Origin: a virus
DNA: 21,314 nt
Virus record (IMG/VR): IMGVR_UViG_3300020474_000149
Span: 1-21,314 of that record
Direction: 5' to 3' (one strand)
In this document: positions 19,823 through 21,314 of the stretch, in pieces
Layout of the letters: each line of letters opens with the position of its first letter
How positions within the stretch are numbered: position 1 is the stretch's first letter
Program-made: the position numbers and the translations under genes
The notes under the pieces: model-generated
Told to the model about the DNA's origin: nothing
Seen by the model: only the letters and a program-made list of their open reading frames with translations
Databases searched by the model: none

Positions 19823-19967
19823 CACAGAGTCGTACGTCCTTTAATGTGCAGTTCCTATCGTCAGATAATTCCATGGCATTGTATGCAGCTTCCATAGAAT
19901 TACGTGCAAGAATGTAGATAGTATCAAGAGAATAAAAACCTTCGTTTTCATTACTCAATGTCACCAT
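19812..19967 (-). CDS. Small conserved-type phage protein (51 aa)
   Basis: The product starts MVTLSNENEGFYSLDTIYIL and contains ARNSMEAAYNAMELSDDRNC and TLKDVRLCDEW. The 'A.s.eeAa..A.e.s' helix followed by 'lkdVrl' is a common pattern of tiny phage proteins with a beta-alpha-beta layout. A longer frame to 20159 overlaps the 60-residue gene and is less likely. It starts 28 bases after the preceding stop and overlaps the next gene. Confidence 0.6.
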   Translation of the reverse strand: MVTLSNENEGFYSLDTIYILARNSMEAAYNAMELSDDRNCTLKDVRLCDEW

Positions 19968-19995
19968 ATATTCTTGCAGCGGTGATTGTGAAAGC

Positions 19996-20178
19996 TTATA
20001 AGTTTCCTCCTGGCTTTCTCCTTCGTGCTGCTCTTGGTTTGGGTTTAGGTTTTTCAATGAATTCCTTTTTAACAAGTTCTTGATAAATAGGCGTCCATTT
20101 ATGTTCAGGGAAATGATGCAACCAACAACTGATTGCATTCTTGACGAAGTAATCGTCATCTAATGATTTCGCCTTCAT
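19996..20178 (-). CDS. Small basic protein of unknown function (60 aa)
   Basis: The ORF starts MKAKSLDDDYFVKNAISCWL with HHFPEHKWTPIYQELVKKEF and a strongly basic end PKPKPRAARRRKPGGNL. The ATG overlaps the previous stop as ATGA. The helical N-terminus and Pro/Arg/Lys-rich tail suggest nucleic-acid binding. T7 early genes of this size often block host proteins, so a host-takeover role is possible but not shown. Confidence 0.65.
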   Translation of the reverse strand: MKAKSLDDDYFVKNAISCWLHHFPEHKWTPIYQELVKKEFIEKPKPKPRAARRRKPGGNL

Positions 20179-20282
20179 AAACAGTCAGCTGTTTTATGTT
20201 GCAATGCGTGTGAATATTGACGTGCAATTCGTGCATTGCGTCGCTTCTTGTTTTGTAAGTATGTGATGAATGCTAATGTCAT
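20175..20282 (-). CDS. Small basic protein (35 aa)
   Basis: The product begins MTLAFITYLQNKKRRNARIA and ends HALQHKTADCL. A short hydrophobic start is followed by a basic patch. Its start and stop both overlap neighbours by four bases (ATGA). Function unknown; the coupling on both sides is the main support. Confidence 0.55.
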   Translation of the reverse strand: MTLAFITYLQNKKRRNARIARQYSHALQHKTADCL

Positions 20283-20398
20283 TTGTTTGAGTAATAACGT
20301 GATGTGATGCGATTGGAACGCTGATAAACAGTTGCCGTAGCAAATAGCCCTACCATTCCAATAATGGCAAGGATGATTGTGGATTCATTAAATGTCAT
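20279..20398 (-). CDS. Single-pass membrane micro-protein (39 aa)
   Basis: The product MTFNESTIILAIIGMVGLFA continues TATVYQRSNRITSRYYSNK: one hydrophobic helix (about residues 7-25) followed by an Arg/Lys-bearing tail, so the C-terminus is probably cytoplasmic. It overlaps the previous gene by 11 bases and the next by four. Early membrane peptides may affect host envelope functions or exclude other phages, but no family is recognised. Such a clean transmembrane pattern is unlikely by chance. Confidence 0.65.
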   Translation of the reverse strand: MTFNESTIILAIIGMVGLFATATVYQRSNRITSRYYSNK

Positions 20399-20510
20399 CA
20401 ATGTCCTCTTTCAATACATAGAATCTTTCATCATTTATTTGAGCTTCGTATTCTTCATACTCATGCTCTGCAATCCATTCCAGCATTGCATCAGATAGTG
20501 GTTCAGTCAT
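20388..20510 (-). CDS. Small acidic protein (40 aa)
   Basis: The product begins MTEPLSDAMLEWIAEHEYEE and ends VLKEDIDDI, with roughly one third Asp or Glu. Small acidic early phage proteins often mimic DNA or bind host enzymes (for example T7 Ocr or gp2 in broad terms), but there is no sequence relation here. The start overlaps the upstream stop as ATGA. Confidence 0.6.
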   Translation of the reverse strand: MTEPLSDAMLEWIAEHEYEEYEAQINDERFYVLKEDIDDI

Positions 20511-20650
20511 TTAATGAAGTCAATGAATACGTGTCCCTGTCCGTAAAAACCTTCGTAGTAGCTCTTGGCTTGCTTTGTCATGAACCAATCACGCTCTCGC
20601 GTAATTACTTGACGCTTGCCTGTAGAACTTCGATGAACAATGAGGTACAT
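20507..20650 (-). CDS. Small protein of unknown function (47 aa), first of the operon
   Basis: The product begins MYLIVHRSSTGKRQVITRER and continues DWFMTKQAKSYYEGFYGQGH, ending VFIDFIK. It looks like a compact alpha/beta micro-protein. It is the first ORF after the terminator at 20688-20717, so a promoter should lie in the 40-90 bases upstream, though none is clear. Its stop overlaps the next start as ATGA. Confidence 0.6.
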   Translation of the reverse strand: MYLIVHRSSTGKRQVITRERDWFMTKQAKSYYEGFYGQGHVFIDFIK

Positions 20651-20687
20651 GGCTGCGTCCCTGGTGAGTGTGAGCGTCGAATGGAAA

Positions 20688-20717
20688 AGAAAAAATAACT
20701 ATCCATTTCTGGATAGT
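20688..20717 (-). terminator. Intrinsic terminator after the antirestriction-like gene
   Basis: ACUAUCC and GGAUAGU form a seven-pair perfect stem with a six-base loop (20698-20717), followed on the minus strand by UAUUUUUUC. It begins 18 bases after the stop of the gene at 20736-21131 and isolates that gene from the small-gene operon. Confidence 0.88.
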
Positions 20718-20735
20718 ATTAGTATTAGAAACTAA

Positions 20736-21131
20736 TCAATAGTTGTTGTGAAAGAAATAAGTTGTATCTTTATATATGAAGGAAAAGAAATCGAAACGGT
20801 AGTAAGTATTCCAGACTATTTGCCAATCAATGCAGCCTTCTAAATGTGAAGGAATCTCAGTGCAATTAATCTCGTTATCAATGTACTCAGCAAACTCAGC
20901 TTCTGCACCGTAGTTATCAGTTTGATACCACAATGCATCTTCTAGTCGTTCAGCTGATGTGATGCCGTAATCATCAAGAAGAGCCATAAACTCTTCGTAT
21001 TCGTCAGCATCGAAACCAGTGTGGATTCTGTCGTTGATTTCATCAATCAACAGCTGTGTGTCTTCGTCTTTTGCATCATACCAAGCCTCGAAAGACTCAG
21101 TAGCACGAGGTAAAACAGTTTGAGTCGTCAT
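20736..21131 (-). CDS. ArdA-like antirestriction protein (probable)
   Basis: The 131-residue product is very acidic. After FEAWYDAKDEDTQLLIDEIN it carries YGAEAEFAEYIDNEINCTEI and IPSHLEGCIDWQIVWNTYYR, with a final DFFSF, resembling the 'AE.yve....lP..l..yiD...y.rD' end of ArdA proteins, which mimic DNA and block type I restriction enzymes. The match is partial and from memory; the whole protein is shorter than typical ArdA (about 165-180). Its early position, first to enter the cell, and its own terminator suit a restriction-blocking role. Other acidic host-inhibitor functions are possible. Confidence 0.65.
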   Translation of the reverse strand: MTTQTVLPRATESFEAWYDAKDEDTQLLIDEINDRIHTGFDADEYEEFMALLDDYGITSAERLEDALWYQTDNYGAEAEFAEYIDNEINCTEIPSHLEGCIDWQIVWNTYYRFDFFSFIYKDTTYFFHNNY

Positions 21132-21193
21132 TGAGTGAATAGAGGTGAAAGGAGTTAGTGCTAAGAAGTAAGCGAATGAGTGTGAGATATTAA

Positions 21194-21314
21194 TTAGAAT
21201 GCATAGTTAAGATGCTCACAGCTGCCATAAGATGCAGACTTAGAGTTGCAATAAAGCAAGACATCATTAACCCAGAAACCAAGACTGATGTTTGGTTGCA
21301 TCAGCAGATTGAGA
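21194..21314 (-). CDS. Unknown small ORF at the window edge
   Basis: The frame is open from the window edge to a TAA at 21194. From an internal ATG at 21301 it gives MQPNISLGFWVNDVLLYCNS followed by KSASYGSCEHLNYAF. The composition is protein-like (two Cys, many Ser/Asn/Tyr), but it has no ribosome binding site and may be the end of a longer gene. The stretch 21132-21193 between it and the next gene shows no structure I can support. Confidence 0.35.
   Translation of the reverse strand, partial: LNLLMQPNISLGFWVNDVLLYCNSKSASYGSCEHLNYAF

Noticed and set aside
19968-20159. N-terminal extension of the 51-residue ORF to 115 residues
   Set aside because: It overlaps the well-supported 60-residue gene nearly completely and looks like its frame-shifted shadow.
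1-21314. CRISPR array, insertion sequence or rRNA
   Set aside because: No regularly spaced repeats, transposase-like frame or rRNA-like sequence was seen on either strand by eye.

Overview
This window is part of a T7-like (short-tailed) marine cyanophage, given in reverse of the usual map: every supported gene is on the minus strand, so the biological order runs from high to low coordinates. The host assignment (marine Synechococcus or Prochlorococcus) rests on a full psbA gene, a high-light-inducible protein gene, several small cyanophage-type ORFs, and the 5' half of a cyanobacterial-type tRNA-Leu(UAA) next to an integrase gene. The phage type rests on the ordered set of T7-like genes: single-subunit RNA polymerase, SSB, endonuclease I, primase-helicase, family A DNA polymerase, 5'-3' exonuclease, portal, scaffold, capsid and tail tube.

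Early and lysogeny region (about 21314-17500). An unrecognised partial ORF at the edge is followed by an acidic antirestriction-like gene with its own intrinsic terminator. Next comes a run of eight very small genes that mostly overlap by 4 to 20 bases, then a ribbon-helix-helix protein gene and a weak terminator. A MarR-like winged-helix regulator overlaps a tyrosine integrase. Downstream lie a 40-base tRNA-Leu half (probable attP), flanking near-identical 15/16-base repeats, and the leader of the RNA polymerase gene.

Replication and nucleotide region (17493-7131). RNA polymerase, SSB, endonuclease I and primase-helicase are joined by stop/start overlaps. The DNA polymerase occupies two overlapping frames, proofreading exonuclease then polymerase, which is either a natural split or a frameshift. 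After it come the 5'-3' exonuclease, a small conserved protein, a DUF3310 protein, a MazG-like pyrophosphohydrolase and a two-gene class I ribonucleotide reductase. The small reductase subunit keeps its metal ligands but lacks the radical tyrosine. Together these genes take over transcription, break down host DNA and recycle or make dNTPs.

Head genes and photosynthesis cassette (7319-1). A virion-type protein, the portal and the scaffold lead into an inserted block: a tiny secreted beta-barrel-like protein, hli, two very short basic proteins, psbA and four more short ORFs. The capsid gene, a T7 T-phi-like terminator and the start of the tail tube gene follow.

The most unusual structure is in the inserted block. 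Three intergenic hairpins each begin within five bases of a small ORF's stop codon. Each has a two-part stem with a one-sided bulge and a seven-base loop, and two of the loops match a tRNA T-loop. They look like acceptor/T-arm minihelices and may be RNA processing signals. I found no credible gene on the plus strand.
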